A stretch of 64,000 nucleotides of DNA from Myroides guanonis (GCF_900114085.1 NZ_FORU01000015.1:37882-101881), one strand, 5' to 3'. Numbered from the stretch's first letter, positions 36,015 to 44,236 are shown. Numbers and translations are program-made. Notes: a model not told the origin generated them from the letters alone.

Positions 36015-36048
36015 AAACCCGATATTATAATTATCGGGTTTATTTTTT
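36015..36048 (+). terminator. Terminator of mosaic paralogue 1
   Basis: AAACCCGATA-TTATAAT-TATCGGGTTT plus Ts. The same hairpin follows paralogues 2 and 3, so it is part of the duplicated unit. Confidence 0.85.
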
Positions 36049-36055
36049 CTAGAAA

Positions 36056-36140
36056 CCTCGTTCGAGGCTCGATATTCGTGTTCCACAATGAAGTGTTCTT
36101 TATAACCGTAGTAAATCCGTGAGAGTGGGTTTTGTTCAGA
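36056..36140. repeat. Repeat H, copy 1
   Basis: CCTCGTTCGAGGCTCGATAT through CCACAATGAAGTGTTC and CGTAGTAAATCCGTGAGAGT. The only other copy seen is at 51636-51720, again after a mosaic paralogue. Confidence 0.78.
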
Positions 36141-36149
36141 CTCCTGTCT

Positions 36150-36256
36150 CTTTTACGGCAATCACGTCGCCAGTCTCGTTCACTCTATCAGCCACCTCGC
36201 CATCTGGCCTCTTCACTAAAAATGTCTTCTAGACATTTTCTTAACGCTTCGCCCTC
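36150..36256. repeat. Palindromic element subfamily B, copy 7 (long form)
   Basis: As subfamily B, but with a second near-copy of the left arm (CACCTCGCCATCTGGCCTC) inserted before AAAATGTCTT-C-TAGACATTTT. The long form recurs at 41531 and 51733. Confidence 0.82.
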
Positions 36257-36397
36257 CTAATATAAATCACAATTCAAACAATAAGCTAACAGAGATTGTA
36301 AGTTGGTGAGGGCAGATAATATCAATATTGTAACAAAGAATTTACTCGAAACTTTAAGCAAAAAAACTTAATTTACAACTTCTTTAAAAACACACTT

Positions 36398-37015
36398 ATG
36401 ATGTTACAGCTGATTAGTATATTCCGTTTAAAAAGATTTGTTTTAATAGGTTGCTTCGTTTTAGCGACATCGTGTAAATCCATATCGACATCAGATTTAC
36501 AAACGATTGATTTTAAAACTTTTGAGATAACAGTTCCCAATACCTGGAGAGCGATAGAAATACGTGGAATTGACAGCTATGTAGGAGGAATTGTAACTAA
36601 TGAAAACGACACTTTAGTATTTGACATAGGCTGGTATTCTTATAATATAACCAATGATGATTTTCCGCTAGTGTTTGATAAAGAGTCTTATGAGGCATTG
36701 ACAGAGAAAGAGAAAAATCTTCTAAAAAGCACAAAGCATTTACTGGTCGATTCGCTAAGTAGTAATATCGACTTTAAGAATTATCCAAAACAGAAAACGG
36801 AACACTATCGAATTGATTGTTACGATGCAAAAATAGTTACCCCAATCAATAAAGGTTTTGGAATAACAGGAATATACATCGATAGTTTAAAGGGAAGTAA
36901 AAAGCTATATACGAAGTCTAAAATGGCTTTATATGGAACTCACTTATCTCCAAATATTGAAAGTGATTTTACTAACGCAATGAAGACTATTAAATTTAAA
37001 AAACATTGCCTATAA
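36398..37015 (+). CDS. Lipoprotein, possible immunity protein
   Basis: 205 residues with signal peptide ending VLATSC, then FKTFEITVPNTWRAIEIRGI and a beta-rich domain with a late TKSKMALYGTHL. No family recognised. About 20 bases before the gene a short frame reads NIVTKNLLETLSKKT to a stop at 36371, again reminiscent of a toxin tail. The gene is complete and unlike its neighbours. Confidence 0.55.
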   Translation: MMLQLISIFRLKRFVLIGCFVLATSCKSISTSDLQTIDFKTFEITVPNTWRAIEIRGIDSYVGGIVTNENDTLVFDIGWYSYNITNDDFPLVFDKESYEALTEKEKNLLKSTKHLLVDSLSSNIDFKNYPKQKTEHYRIDCYDAKIVTPINKGFGITGIYIDSLKGSKKLYTKSKMALYGTHLSPNIESDFTNAMKTIKFKKHCL

Positions 37016-37163
37016 GGTGACTTTTAAACTTAGTTGGTCTTGGAAGCTGAAGGATTGCACTCTAAGCTTTAGCCGAACAGAACGAAGTTAAATTCGAACC
37101 ATCGGGTTTAAGTAACTTATTTACAAAATAATTTATTGAATATTTGCAAAAAAACACACTGCT

Positions 37164-38273
37164 ATGAGAACAATCTTACTAATAGTTTCTATTTTTTATT
37201 TGACTTTGGTCAACTCATTTGGACAAAGCGATATGCCTAAGAACTTGAAACAAACAGTTTCTTATTTAGATAAAGATTGTTCAGACAGTTTGAAGCTAAT
37301 TATAAAAAGCACTGATGATAAAGAGCTTAAAAAGCTGATTTATCCTTTTGGGAATAGTCAGTATAAAACTATTTATTATTGGTCAAATAATGATAAATCA
37401 GGAATTTATAAATATTTGACAAAGAAAGGAATTGATAATTTTAAAGAAGAAGTAATTTTAAGTAACTATAAAAGACACTTAAACAATACTGTTGTTAGTG
37501 AAGATTCTCTATTAAAACCATATTTAAAAATTGAGGCTAAATGGAGAGTTGAAGATAATAATAGATTTAGTACCGATACATTAAGAGGTGTGTATATTCC
37601 GAAAGATTTGGAAGACTGTTTTAAACAGATAAACATAATTTGGGATGAGAATGAAAGAAATCAAATTCTAAAATGGGATGAAAACGAATTTGCAGGTAAA
37701 GCACATTTTGGTTTTGGTATGTGGATGAGGAATAATTGGCAGCTTTGGAAAGGTTCAAGGCTTTCTAGGTATTTTAAAGATTTTAAAATTACCCATCCAG
37801 ATGATATGACGGGAATTATATTAGTGAGTTATTACAGATTTTTGAGTAAAAAAGAAATTGAATTACAAGAACAAATAAAAGATGTTCGTGATTTTTGGAC
37901 AAATGCAGAAGAACAAGAATTAAATAGAATACGAGAAGAGTTTGTAAAATACAAAATTGGTGATGTGGTAGAATATTATTTTAACTATGGTTATGTAAGT
38001 GAGGAACAAGAACGTAATTACGATGATGGTAGGTGTATTGCAAAGGGAATTATTATTGAACGTAATGATATTGATTTTCTACTAAAGATTAAGGTTATTG
38101 AAGCATGTGATAAAAAAGGAATAATTTATTATGACAATGAGGGGGAGATGATATATGACCCTAAAACTAAGAAATGGAATAATCCTAAAAAAAGAATTAT
38201 TAAAAAAATGAAAGTTAATCAAGAACAATGGTTTAAATATGACGATTGGGAAACAATAGAAGATGATTTATAG
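37164..38273 (+). CDS. DUF6794-domain secreted protein
   Basis: Seen: signal peptide ending NSFGQ, an N-terminal ~140-residue region (NLKQTVSYLDKDCSDSL), then YIPKDLEDCFKQINIIWDE, HFGFGMWMRNNWQLWKGSRL and HPDDMTGIILVSYYRFL, the DUF6794 signature, then a beta-rich end (FNYGYVSEEQERN). Known: DUF6794 is frequent as an immunity-like or neighbour gene in Bacteroidota accessory loci; role unproven. The frame right after its stop holds a separate coding tail (38274-38463). Confidence 0.72.
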   Translation: MRTILLIVSIFYLTLVNSFGQSDMPKNLKQTVSYLDKDCSDSLKLIIKSTDDKELKKLIYPFGNSQYKTIYYWSNNDKSGIYKYLTKKGIDNFKEEVILSNYKRHLNNTVVSEDSLLKPYLKIEAKWRVEDNNRFSTDTLRGVYIPKDLEDCFKQINIIWDENERNQILKWDENEFAGKAHFGFGMWMRNNWQLWKGSRLSRYFKDFKITHPDDMTGIILVSYYRFLSKKEIELQEQIKDVRDFWTNAEEQELNRIREEFVKYKIGDVVEYYFNYGYVSEEQERNYDDGRCIAKGIIIERNDIDFLLKIKVIEACDKKGIIYYDNEGEMIYDPKTKKWNNPKKRIIKKMKVNQEQWFKYDDWETIEDDL

Positions 38274-38463
38274 TCTAGGTTTCTTTCTTTTTCAAAAGGG
38301 TTGAATATGTCTCAGTATGGTATTGCTGCTCAATATGTGAGTTCAAAGTATGAAGGAAAAGTATGAAGGAAAAGTATATCATGTTGATGTTATTTTTCTT
38401 AAAAATGGTAAGGGAGTATTCGGAAATACACTTTATGGAGGATACTATAATAAATATTATTAA
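38274..38463 (+). pseudogene. Toxin C-terminal tail broken by a 13-base tandem duplication
   Basis: GLNMSQYGIAAQYVSSKYEG reads in frame, then fails because GTATGAAGGAAAA is present twice in tandem (38348-38360 and 38361-38373). Ignoring one copy, the frame continues YHVDVIFLKNGKG and ends GYYNKYY, with TAA two bases before the ATG of the next lipoprotein. This is the layout of a polymorphic-toxin tail followed by its immunity gene. No toxin N-terminus is present. Confidence 0.6.
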
Positions 38464-38465
38464 AG

Positions 38466-39062
38466 ATGAAATATAAAGTTGTAATTTATTGTTTAATAGC
38501 ATTGTTGTTTTTTGGGTGTTTGAGTACATCTAAATACGTTTTAGATAACGATGCTAAAAATAAAATAGAAAAACTGTTGTCAATACATAAAGAATATGCG
38601 TTTATTGATTTATATGAAAAGTCTATTGTTCAAGAAGAAAAGAAATTTAAAATCCAAAATGGAGATTCTCTGTTTGATATAACGTCAATGGAGTTATATC
38701 AAGAATTCTGTTTGATAGTAGACTTTTATTCAAAAGACCATCCAACGTATGAAAATATAAAGTATGATAAATTGATTCATAAGTGGTTGCAAAAAGAATA
38801 TCCTCCATATATTTCAATGGATAATCCAAATATTAAAACAACAATGACATTTAGAAGAGCTTTTGATTTTTATAATAGTAAAGATTTAAATGAATATATA
38901 GATTCTTTAAGAGTATTGTTTTATGCAAAGTATAGAAATAATGAATTAAAGAGTTTAGAGTGTTCAGAGGCTAGATTTAAAATTTGGGATAATGAACGTA
39001 GAGATTTAGAAAGTCGAAACTTATTGAATAGTAGTAATAGCAGACTTTCACCGCCAGAATAG
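38466..39062 (+). CDS. Lipoprotein, putative orphan immunity protein
   Basis: 198 residues, signal peptide ending FFGC, followed by a charged helical domain (NKIEKLLSIHKEYAFIDLYE; SMELYQEFCLIVDFYS). No family recognised. It starts two bases after the stop of a broken toxin-like tail. Inference: immunity protein kept after loss of its toxin. A terminator follows at 39253. Confidence 0.6.
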   Translation: MKYKVVIYCLIALLFFGCLSTSKYVLDNDAKNKIEKLLSIHKEYAFIDLYEKSIVQEEKKFKIQNGDSLFDITSMELYQEFCLIVDFYSKDHPTYENIKYDKLIHKWLQKEYPPYISMDNPNIKTTMTFRRAFDFYNSKDLNEYIDSLRVLFYAKYRNNELKSLECSEARFKIWDNERRDLESRNLLNSSNSRLSPPE

Positions 39063-39252
39063 TTAACCTTTCTTTGACAGTGTCCCATCTACTGCAATTA
39101 AATATCTGCTATATCTTGGTTTCGATAAATAACAATGTCTTAAAGGTATTTTCATTTATCTTTTAAGAGTTAGTCTTATTTAGTACACTTACCCCATACA
39201 GACTTAGTAAAGCCTCTTTCCTTCGTGGAAATGTAACTTAGTAGAAAATTTT

Positions 39253-39285
39253 AAAAGAGGAGTTTATTTAAACTCCTCTTTTTTT
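39253..39285 (+). terminator. Rho-independent terminator
   Basis: AAAAGAGGAGTTTA-TT-TAAACTCCTCTTTT, 14 pairs, then Ts. The remaining gap to 39423 has no gene I accept. Confidence 0.85.
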
Positions 39286-39422
39286 ATTCCTTTTTACACC
39301 CATTTGTCTATACTAATTAGAATATCATAATAAGAGACAGTCTCATAATGCTTAAGCTTCTCTTTTTCTAAACAAACAACTAACGTGTCAATGTTTATAT
39401 TTGATGCTGAATTTTTTTATTC

Positions 39423-39540
39423 CGTTAAATCCATCCCATTTTACTCAAATTAATGACATAAAAAAAACAATCTCACATTATTGCCTGTGAAATTGGTTTA
39501 TAGTGTTTCAACTGATTAAGTAAGAGGGGAGAGGGGAAAA
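39423..39540. repeat. Repeat E, copy 1
   Basis: TTAAATCCATCCCATTTTAC, ACTCAAATTAATGA, then an imperfect hairpin of AACAATC and GAAATTGGTT, then GATTAAGTAAGAGGGGAG. Copies are at 46741, 53119 and 61329. The hairpin and flanking A/T runs make a terminator-like role possible. Confidence 0.82.
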
Positions 39541-39573
39541 CTCAAAAACAAATTCTAACCTTGCTTTTAGATG

Positions 39574-39645
39574 ACTATAGTAACCGGAGGATAGGACAAT
39601 CACTATTTTTACGTATTATTGTCATAGTAATTAATATAGAGGGCA
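39574..39645. repeat. Repeat K, partial copy
   Basis: CTATAGTAACC then GACAATCACTATTTTTACG and TAATTAATATAGAGGGCA match the last part of repeat K at 35211 and 40260. It stands directly before another coding tail. Confidence 0.75.
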
Positions 39646-39661
39646 CAACTACGATGCTTGA

Positions 39662-39751
39662 GATAGCCAAGATATATTTCTAGGTATAAATTTATTAGTT
39701 TTAGGCGGATCTAGAATGTCTGGAGGCGCGTATACTTTTTATAATAAATGA
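39662..39751 (+). pseudogene. Toxin-like C-terminal tail (29 codons)
   Basis: After a stop at 39659, the frame reads DSQDIFLGINLLVLGGSRMS and GGAYTFYNK to a TGA at 39749-39751, one base before the next ATG (39753). Tail plus immediate immunity-like gene repeats the arrangement at 38274 and 50774. Confidence 0.5.
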
Positions 39752-39752
39752 T

Positions 39753-40058
39753 ATGAATATATTAGAAAATGATGTGCTTGTTTTTTTTAAGAAAGCTGTA
39801 AGTAGCAAGCTAACAATGTCTTCATCATTGACAGATTTTTGTAAGAATGAGGATGATGCTTACTATCTCTTTCTTGAGTTTTTTGAGAAATTTGAAATTG
39901 AAAAAGGATATTTAGATTTAGATAAATTCTTCTATCCTAAAGCAAGTTTATGGGGTGTCATTAGATTGAAAAGAAATGATTATGATGATAAACCAAAAAT
40001 AACTATTCAGCATTTAATTAAAGTAGCAAAGAAAAAAGAATGGTTTGATCCAGTATAA
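39753..40058 (+). CDS. Small cytoplasmic protein, putative orphan immunity protein
   Basis: 101 residues without signal peptide: MNILENDVLVFFKKAVSSKL, CKNEDDAYYLFLEFFEKF, then basic C-terminus. Compact acidic helical proteins of this size are typical immunity proteins for cytoplasmic-acting toxins, but no family is recognised. It starts one base after the stop of the preceding coding tail. A terminator follows at 40064. Confidence 0.55.
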   Translation: MNILENDVLVFFKKAVSSKLTMSSSLTDFCKNEDDAYYLFLEFFEKFEIEKGYLDLDKFFYPKASLWGVIRLKRNDYDDKPKITIQHLIKVAKKKEWFDPV

Positions 40059-40063
40059 GAATA

Positions 40064-40090
40064 AGAAAGCTGAGCATTGCTCGGCTTTCT
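40064..40090 (+). terminator. Terminator
   Basis: AGAAAGCTGAGCA-TTG-CTCGGCTTTCT with one G-T pair, after the 101-residue gene. Confidence 0.7.
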
Positions 40091-40184
40091 ATTGTTTAAT
40101 ATTAGGATGGAGTTTATAGATATATTCTTGTAGGTTTCCCAAAATCATAGAAATCCTTAAATCATAGAAATCAAAGTTCAGACA

Positions 40185-40259
40185 GGACCGCACGGACATT
40201 TTTAGTCCTGTGGACTGAAAATAGTAAGGTGCCAGTAGGTACGATGGCCGAAGTAAATC
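40185..40259. repeat. Palindromic element subfamily C, copy 2
   Basis: TTTTAGTCC-TGT-GGACTGAAAA, then GTAAGGTGCCAGTAGGTACG and ATGGCCG. It runs into repeat K copy 2 (40260-40399). Confidence 0.88.
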
Positions 40260-40399
40260 AGAGCGATCGGGCAGAGGTATGCTGAAAATAGATCTTGCCT
40301 ATTAACTAGTAGAGAAGGCGGCTATAGTAACCAAAAAAATATGACAATCACTATTTTTACGTATTATTGTCTTAGTAATTAATATGAAGGGCAGAAGGC
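40260..40399. repeat. Repeat K, copy 2
   Basis: Nearly identical to 35211-35349. Here the native leader TTTTAAATTATTAAG of the mosaic gene is still present after it, which shows that copy 1 has lost this stretch. Confidence 0.82.
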
Positions 40400-40414
40400 T
40401 TTTAAATTATTAAG

Positions 40415-41038
40415 ATGAATATAATAAAGTATATAGTTTTTGTGATGCTAAGTAATCTAGCATTCGCTCAAAATAAAGAAGTTGTATTTGAAATACAGAA
40501 TTCTTTTGTACAAGACAGTTTGATGGTGGCTGTGAAAATAACAAATAATACCGATAAGGATATTTGGCTTCCAATAGATACTTCTACTTTGGCTTATGAT
40601 CAAACAATGTCAGATAGATATACAAGAGATTTTTTTACTATTAGTCAGATTATTTTTGATAAAAAATTGAATAAGGATGTTGGTGTTCAGGGGGTTGAGG
40701 GTTCGGATTATTTTTTTACTTTTGGATATCTGGCATGGGATGATCGTATGAAAAATAAAACTATTGAAGACATTGTATTAATACCCAAAGGACAATCAAA
40801 AATATTAAGCTTGTATTTTTATTTTTATCATCGCTTAAATAGTTTGGACTATTTTTGTTTTATAGATTATGAGAATTTCGAAAATGGTCAGTATGACTTT
40901 TATTTAAGTTATCAAATGAATCCTGAGAGCATTGATAAATATTTAAGTAAAGAGATATTGGATGAATTAAAGGCAAAAGGATATGAGCCTTATTTTGGCA
41001 AAATAGAATCAAATAGAGTTCCATTAGTTATTGATTAG
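40415..41038 (+). CDS. Mosaic secreted protein family, paralogue 2 (putative orphan immunity protein)
   Basis: 207 residues with the intact family start MNIIKYIVFVMLSNLAFAQ. Constant N-terminal block, variable middle (QTMSDRYTRDFFTISQ to GYLAWDDR), and a constant end shared almost base for base with paralogues 1 and 3. Middle and flanks of paralogues 1 and 2 are closer to each other than to 3. Just before the gene, TTTTAAATTATTAAG resembles the toxin stop and linker seen at paralogue 3, suggesting that only the last codons of a toxin remain. Role inferred, not shown. Confidence 0.68.
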   Translation: MNIIKYIVFVMLSNLAFAQNKEVVFEIQNSFVQDSLMVAVKITNNTDKDIWLPIDTSTLAYDQTMSDRYTRDFFTISQIIFDKKLNKDVGVQGVEGSDYFFTFGYLAWDDRMKNKTIEDIVLIPKGQSKILSLYFYFYHRLNSLDYFCFIDYENFENGQYDFYLSYQMNPESIDKYLSKEILDELKAKGYEPYFGKIESNRVPLVID

Positions 41039-41088
41039 AACTTTTCTGTAAGTATTGTAGTTATCAATCTACAATAAATAGAAGCATT

Positions 41089-41127
41089 AAACCCGATATT
41101 TTAATTAGAATTATCGGGTTTAATTTT
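41089..41127 (+). terminator. Terminator of mosaic paralogue 2
   Basis: AAACCCGATA and TATCGGGTTT with a longer loop than in the other two copies. Confidence 0.82.
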
Positions 41128-41169
41128 TGTAGAAACCTCTGACACTGTACTAAAAACTGTGTAAGTTGA

Positions 41170-41206
41170 AAAATCTGCTTGGTTTAGAAACCAAGCAGAT
41201 TTTTTA
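41170..41206 (+). terminator. Second terminator, relic of a lost gene
   Basis: AAATCTGCTTGGTTT-AG-AAACCAAGCAGATTT followed by Ts, a 15-pair stem with no complete gene before it. The preceding GACACTGTACTAAAAACTGT resembles an insertion-sequence end, but I cannot name the element. Confidence 0.75.
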
Positions 41207-41469
41207 TATAGTTATAGAAACCAAGAATTTAATTCTAGATGAGTTTTTCATGATTTTTAAATTGGTTCTCTATTTAAAAATCATGAAAAACCATTAATCA
41301 CAAAAAATTAAAACGCAGACAATTTTTCTTCCTTCTAAGCTCTCTTAATGCCTCTTTGGACGAAAGAGGTAGTTCTTCTACAAAGTCCTTTTAAAACAAC
41401 TATAAATAGCCTTTATGAAGATGTTTATACTCATAGTAGAACCTCAAACATAAATACTTAATCCAAAAT

Positions 41470-41530
41470 ATGGGTGTCAAAAAACATAAATTCTGTGGTT
41501 TTATTTGGGTTTCCTTCGAGTCATGTTTAC
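41470..41530. repeat. Block J, copy 1
   Basis: AAACATAAATTCTGTGG through TTTGGGTTTCCTTCGAGTCA precedes a subfamily B element and repeat G. The same order J-B-G recurs at 49755-50032, giving a duplicated block of about 300 bases. Confidence 0.72.
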
Positions 41531-41655
41531 GTCCAACACGCCTCCTGGCTCGTTCACTATCAGCCACCTCGCCATCTGGCCTCTTCACTAAAAATGTCTT
41601 CTAGACATTTTTTAAACGCTCGATCCTACTAGATATTTTATTAACGCTCCGCCCT
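41531..41655. repeat. Palindromic element subfamily B, copy 8 (long form)
   Basis: CCAACACGCCTCCTGGCTCG, the extra arm CACCTCGCCATCTGGCCTC, core AAAATGTCTT-C-TAGACATTTT, and a partly doubled right end (ACTAGATATTTTATTAACGC). Confidence 0.82.
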
Positions 41656-41660
41656 GGAAA

Positions 41661-41812
41661 ACAGGCCTCTAGCCCAAGTAAACACTAGAAATCTCCGAAG
41701 AGTCCCCGAACAAAATCCTTTTATGCTGTTTTTAGGTATTGATAACAGAGGTTTGTAAATTATTTTGAATCATTATATATCAAATGATATCAAAAACAAT
41801 CACTTTCAAAAT
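41661..41812. repeat. Repeat G, copy 2
   Basis: GCCTCTAGCCCAAGTAAACA, CCGAAGAGTCCCCGAACAAA and ATATATCAAATGATATC as in copy 1. Confidence 0.8.
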
Positions 41813-41901
41813 CAAGTATTCAATTTTTTATATTAACTAGTTTTTTGAGAATAGGGTAGTCGAGAAGAGAAATTGAAAGTCAAAAATCCGTTAGATTAAA
41901 A

Positions 41902-42198
41902 TTATAACCAATTTTTTTCAGGATTTAGGTGTGTTGATAAGATAGCTAAAATATGTATTTGATTTTTATTATGATCTATTCTATAATGAACAAGGTATTT
42001 GTGTTTTTTTAAAGGTATGCAGTGAATATCTTTATAACGTTGTTCAAAAAAAGGAATTTGCTTTAAATCGTTTAAGGCTTTTCGGTATTCAGCTAAAAAT
42101 TTGAGACCTTGTTTGTTTCATTTACTATTCAAATAATCTTTAGCATTTCTAAGGTCAATTTTTACCCTGGGGTCGGACACAATATTATAGACATTCAT
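41902..42198 (-). pseudogene. RelE/ParE-type toxin with internal stop
   Basis: On the minus strand, ATG at 42198 starts MNVYNIVSDPRVKIDLRNAK, DYLNSK, then TGA at 42120-42118. In the same frame the protein continues GLKFLAEYRKALNDLKQIPF and HKYLVHYRIDHNKNQIHIL to a stop at 41902. The last part is the conserved YxVxYRI...I.I..I end of RelE/ParE toxins. The start overlaps the antitoxin stop by one base (TAATG). So the toxin is inactivated by one nonsense codon, unless TGA is bypassed. Confidence 0.78.
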
Positions 42199-42419
42199 TA
42201 TTCCACCTCTAATTCGTCTATCATTTTAAAAGCGTCTACTGGTTCTTGTGAATCTTTTATTCTATTGGAAACAATATCTTTGTGCCACAGTGGAATCTCA
42301 GGAGTATCTTGGTTATATTTAAACGTTAAAAAGTCAATATAACGTTCAACATCTTCTAGTAGTGTCTCTGGAAGCTTTTTAAGTTTTGAATTCACTTGAT
42401 TTAGGGTTGTTGAGCTCAT
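42198..42419 (-). CDS. DUF2281-like antitoxin
   Basis: 73 residues: NSKLKKLPETLLEDVERYID, FLTFKYN and a flexible acidic tail ending DELEVE, the form of DUF2281 antitoxins. Translationally coupled to the broken RelE/ParE-type gene. Known: such pairs are type II toxin-antitoxin modules. The antitoxin is intact while the toxin is not, which fits decay of the module. Confidence 0.78.
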   Translation of the reverse strand: MSSTTLNQVNSKLKKLPETLLEDVERYIDFLTFKYNQDTPEIPLWHKDIVSNRIKDSQEPVDAFKMIDELEVE

Positions 42420-42544
42420 AGTCGTGTGGGTATTACATTGATACTAATTTAGCAACAAATTTACGAAGTTTAATTGTTTAATAATTAAAACTATATTAAA
42501 TAAGAGAAAGTAATTGGGATCTCAATAAACCCATAGCCCTTCAA

Positions 42545-42665
42545 ACCACTTATTACGTTTCACACTTTTACTTCGTCAGTTCGCTATGCTCGTGTCGTTT
42601 CACGCTTCACTGCTCACGCATTTCGCATTACTGTTCACGCTTCACTGTTTTCAGTCCCCTTTCTC
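42545..42665. repeat. Low-complexity TTCAC/CATTAC tract, copy 1
   Basis: Degenerate short units such as TTACGTTTCAC, TTCACGCTTCACTG and CACGCATTTCGCATTAC around a constant stretch TTACTTCGTCAGTTCGCTAT. A second tract at 46862-47030 has the same constant stretch. No reading frame. Confidence 0.65.
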
Positions 42666-42689
42666 CAATTCTCTGTCCCCTATTTAAAA

Positions 42690-42840
42690 GTGACATAATC
42701 TCCCTTCAATCCTCTCAACTCCATAATCTATCAAGGCTTGCAAGTTCCTAGTTCAAAGCCTCTTTCGGGATATATTTTTTTATCTCGTTTTGATTAGTTT
42801 AACATAATTTCTTTTTCTAAGTTTGGCTCAAAATTTAAGA
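42690..42840 (+). repeat. Repeat F (leader-like), copy 2
   Basis: AAAGTGACATAATCTCCC to AAGTTTGGCTCAAAATTTAA, directly followed by an attC-like site. TAAGTTTG at 42818-42825 fits the -7 consensus, so this may drive the first cassette. Confidence 0.78.
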
Positions 42841-42848
42841 AAAATGCC

Positions 42849-42979
42849 TGCTAACGAACTGCACTTTTCTTCTGATTTTAGATATAAATAAAATAACTAA
42901 GAATTTAACGAAATACAGATATAGATGAGGTTTTACGAAACTATACGCTATTTTATCTCGTAAAAAAATAATGTTAGCA
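42849..42979 (+). repeat. attC-like site a
   Basis: TGCTAAC (42849-42855) and GTTAGCA (42973-42979) are perfect reverse complements at the ends of a 131-base imperfect palindrome whose inner arms include TTTAACGA and CTCGTAAA. Ends in ..AAC and GTT.. match the layout of integron recombination sites. The next gene starts 20 bases downstream. Confidence 0.6.
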
Positions 42980-42998
42980 GAAATGCTATAATACAATT

Positions 42999-43994
42999 AT
43001 GCCTAGAAAAGAATTCATCGACCTAGTAAATGAAATAAAAAAAACAGGTCAATCACAAAAAATGTCAATTAGAAAATTTTTATGGGAATTTGATTACTGT
43101 GAAAAAAGAACAAGTGGTAATGTTTGGAGGATAAATGAATTTCTTGATAGAGAAAAAATGATGGTAGTTCCAAACTATCAAAATGGGTGGATTGACGAAA
43201 TTATTGAACTCAAAGAAAAAGATAAAGCTAAGATAAAGAATGGAGATTCAAATAACGAAGAATTCGACCCTATTAGTCGTCTTTCTGTTCTTGAAGCTAC
43301 CTCTAAAACTCCAATTAGTGTAAAAAGAGATGCTAATTTGGATAAAGCGTTTCATCTAATGTGGCAAAATGATTTTTCACAATTACCAGTGATGAACGAT
43401 GAACGAAATGTTTTAGGAATAATAAATTGGCAGACAATCGCTAAAGGTTTTATTGCAAAAAAAGACTCTAATATTGTGAAAGATTATATGTCTAATGATT
43501 TCACAGTACTAGATGAAAACACTCCACTTTTCGAAGCAATAAAAGATGTGATAAAATATGGAGTTATTTTTATAAAAGACAGCCAACAAAAAATAAAAGG
43601 TCCAGTAACGACATCTGACTTAAATGAAGAATTTATTGAACAAATTGAACCATTCATTCTGTTAGAACAAATTGAAAATTACATAAGGTTAATTCTTAAT
43701 GACAAAATAGTAATTGAAGATTTGCCTAAAGTAATATCACTTGAAGATCAAAGATGTATTGAGTCAATTAGTGATATGACTTTTGGTGAATATCTCAGAA
43801 TTATGGAAAATGAAGAATGTTGGAAAGTGCTTAATCTTCCTTTTGATAAATCAGATTTCATTAAGAATTTACATTCTATTCGAAATATTAGAAATGCTGT
43901 TATGCATTTTCATCCAGATAAAATCTCAAAACAAGATTTAGATTCTTTGAGAAAGACTTCAAAATTTCTTGAAAACTTCTTTATGATAAAATAG
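42999..43994 (+). CDS. CBS-pair protein with C-terminal HEPN motif (cassette gene 1)
   Basis: 331 residues. Residues ~95-220 hold two CBS repeats (ISVKRDANLDKAFHLMWQ, FSQLPVMNDERNVLGIINWQ; YMSNDFTVLDENTPLFEAI, GVIFIKD). The helical end carries RNAVMH (R298 to H303), the Rx4H motif of HEPN ribonucleases. Known: CBS pairs sense adenosine nucleotides; HEPN domains often cleave RNA in defence systems. Inference: a nucleotide-gated RNase or a signalling protein. N-terminal ~90 residues are unassigned. No signal peptide. It lies between attC-like sites a and b. Confidence 0.7.
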   Translation: MPRKEFIDLVNEIKKTGQSQKMSIRKFLWEFDYCEKRTSGNVWRINEFLDREKMMVVPNYQNGWIDEIIELKEKDKAKIKNGDSNNEEFDPISRLSVLEATSKTPISVKRDANLDKAFHLMWQNDFSQLPVMNDERNVLGIINWQTIAKGFIAKKDSNIVKDYMSNDFTVLDENTPLFEAIKDVIKYGVIFIKDSQQKIKGPVTTSDLNEEFIEQIEPFILLEQIENYIRLILNDKIVIEDLPKVISLEDQRCIESISDMTFGEYLRIMENEECWKVLNLPFDKSDFIKNLHSIRNIRNAVMHFHPDKISKQDLDSLRKTSKFLENFFMIK

Positions 43995-44003
43995 TACTTC
44001 TGC

Positions 44004-44176
44004 TACATGAGCTTGGCTCAATGGCGAGTTAAGGGAGAAATTTAAAGTTTCTCCTTTTTTTGGTGTAAGAGCCTTTTACATTTCCTTTCTTCATAAATTT
44101 AGAAATAATAAAAGGCTGTTGCTTAGCTTAGTTCAAAATTGAAAGGTTAGGCTTTCAAATCCGCCACTATCGTTAA
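44004..44176 (+). repeat. attC-like site b (degraded)
   Basis: GCTTGGCTCAATGGCGAGTT parallels GTTTGGCGCAATGGCGGATT of site c; the 3' half has CCGCCA and CGTTAA. It contains a strong hairpin GGAGAAA-TTTAAAG-TTTCTCC with seven Ts (44034-44061) that could end transcription from cassette 1. Confidence 0.5.
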
Positions 44177-44236
44177 TAGGCGGCCTATTATGTGCAATAC
44201 CATTTGAAAAAACGTCCGTAAAATAGATAAGCAAAA

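Noticed and set aside
39062..39154. Thirty-codon minus-strand frame (MKIPLRHCYLSKP...)
   Set aside because: Protein-like but too short, with no context or family; could be a relic but cannot be supported.
41400..41588. 62-codon minus-strand frame starting MKRPDGEVADSER
   Set aside because: It lies wholly inside palindromic element B and block J; a similar frame arises at 51605-51793 only because the repeat is duplicated.
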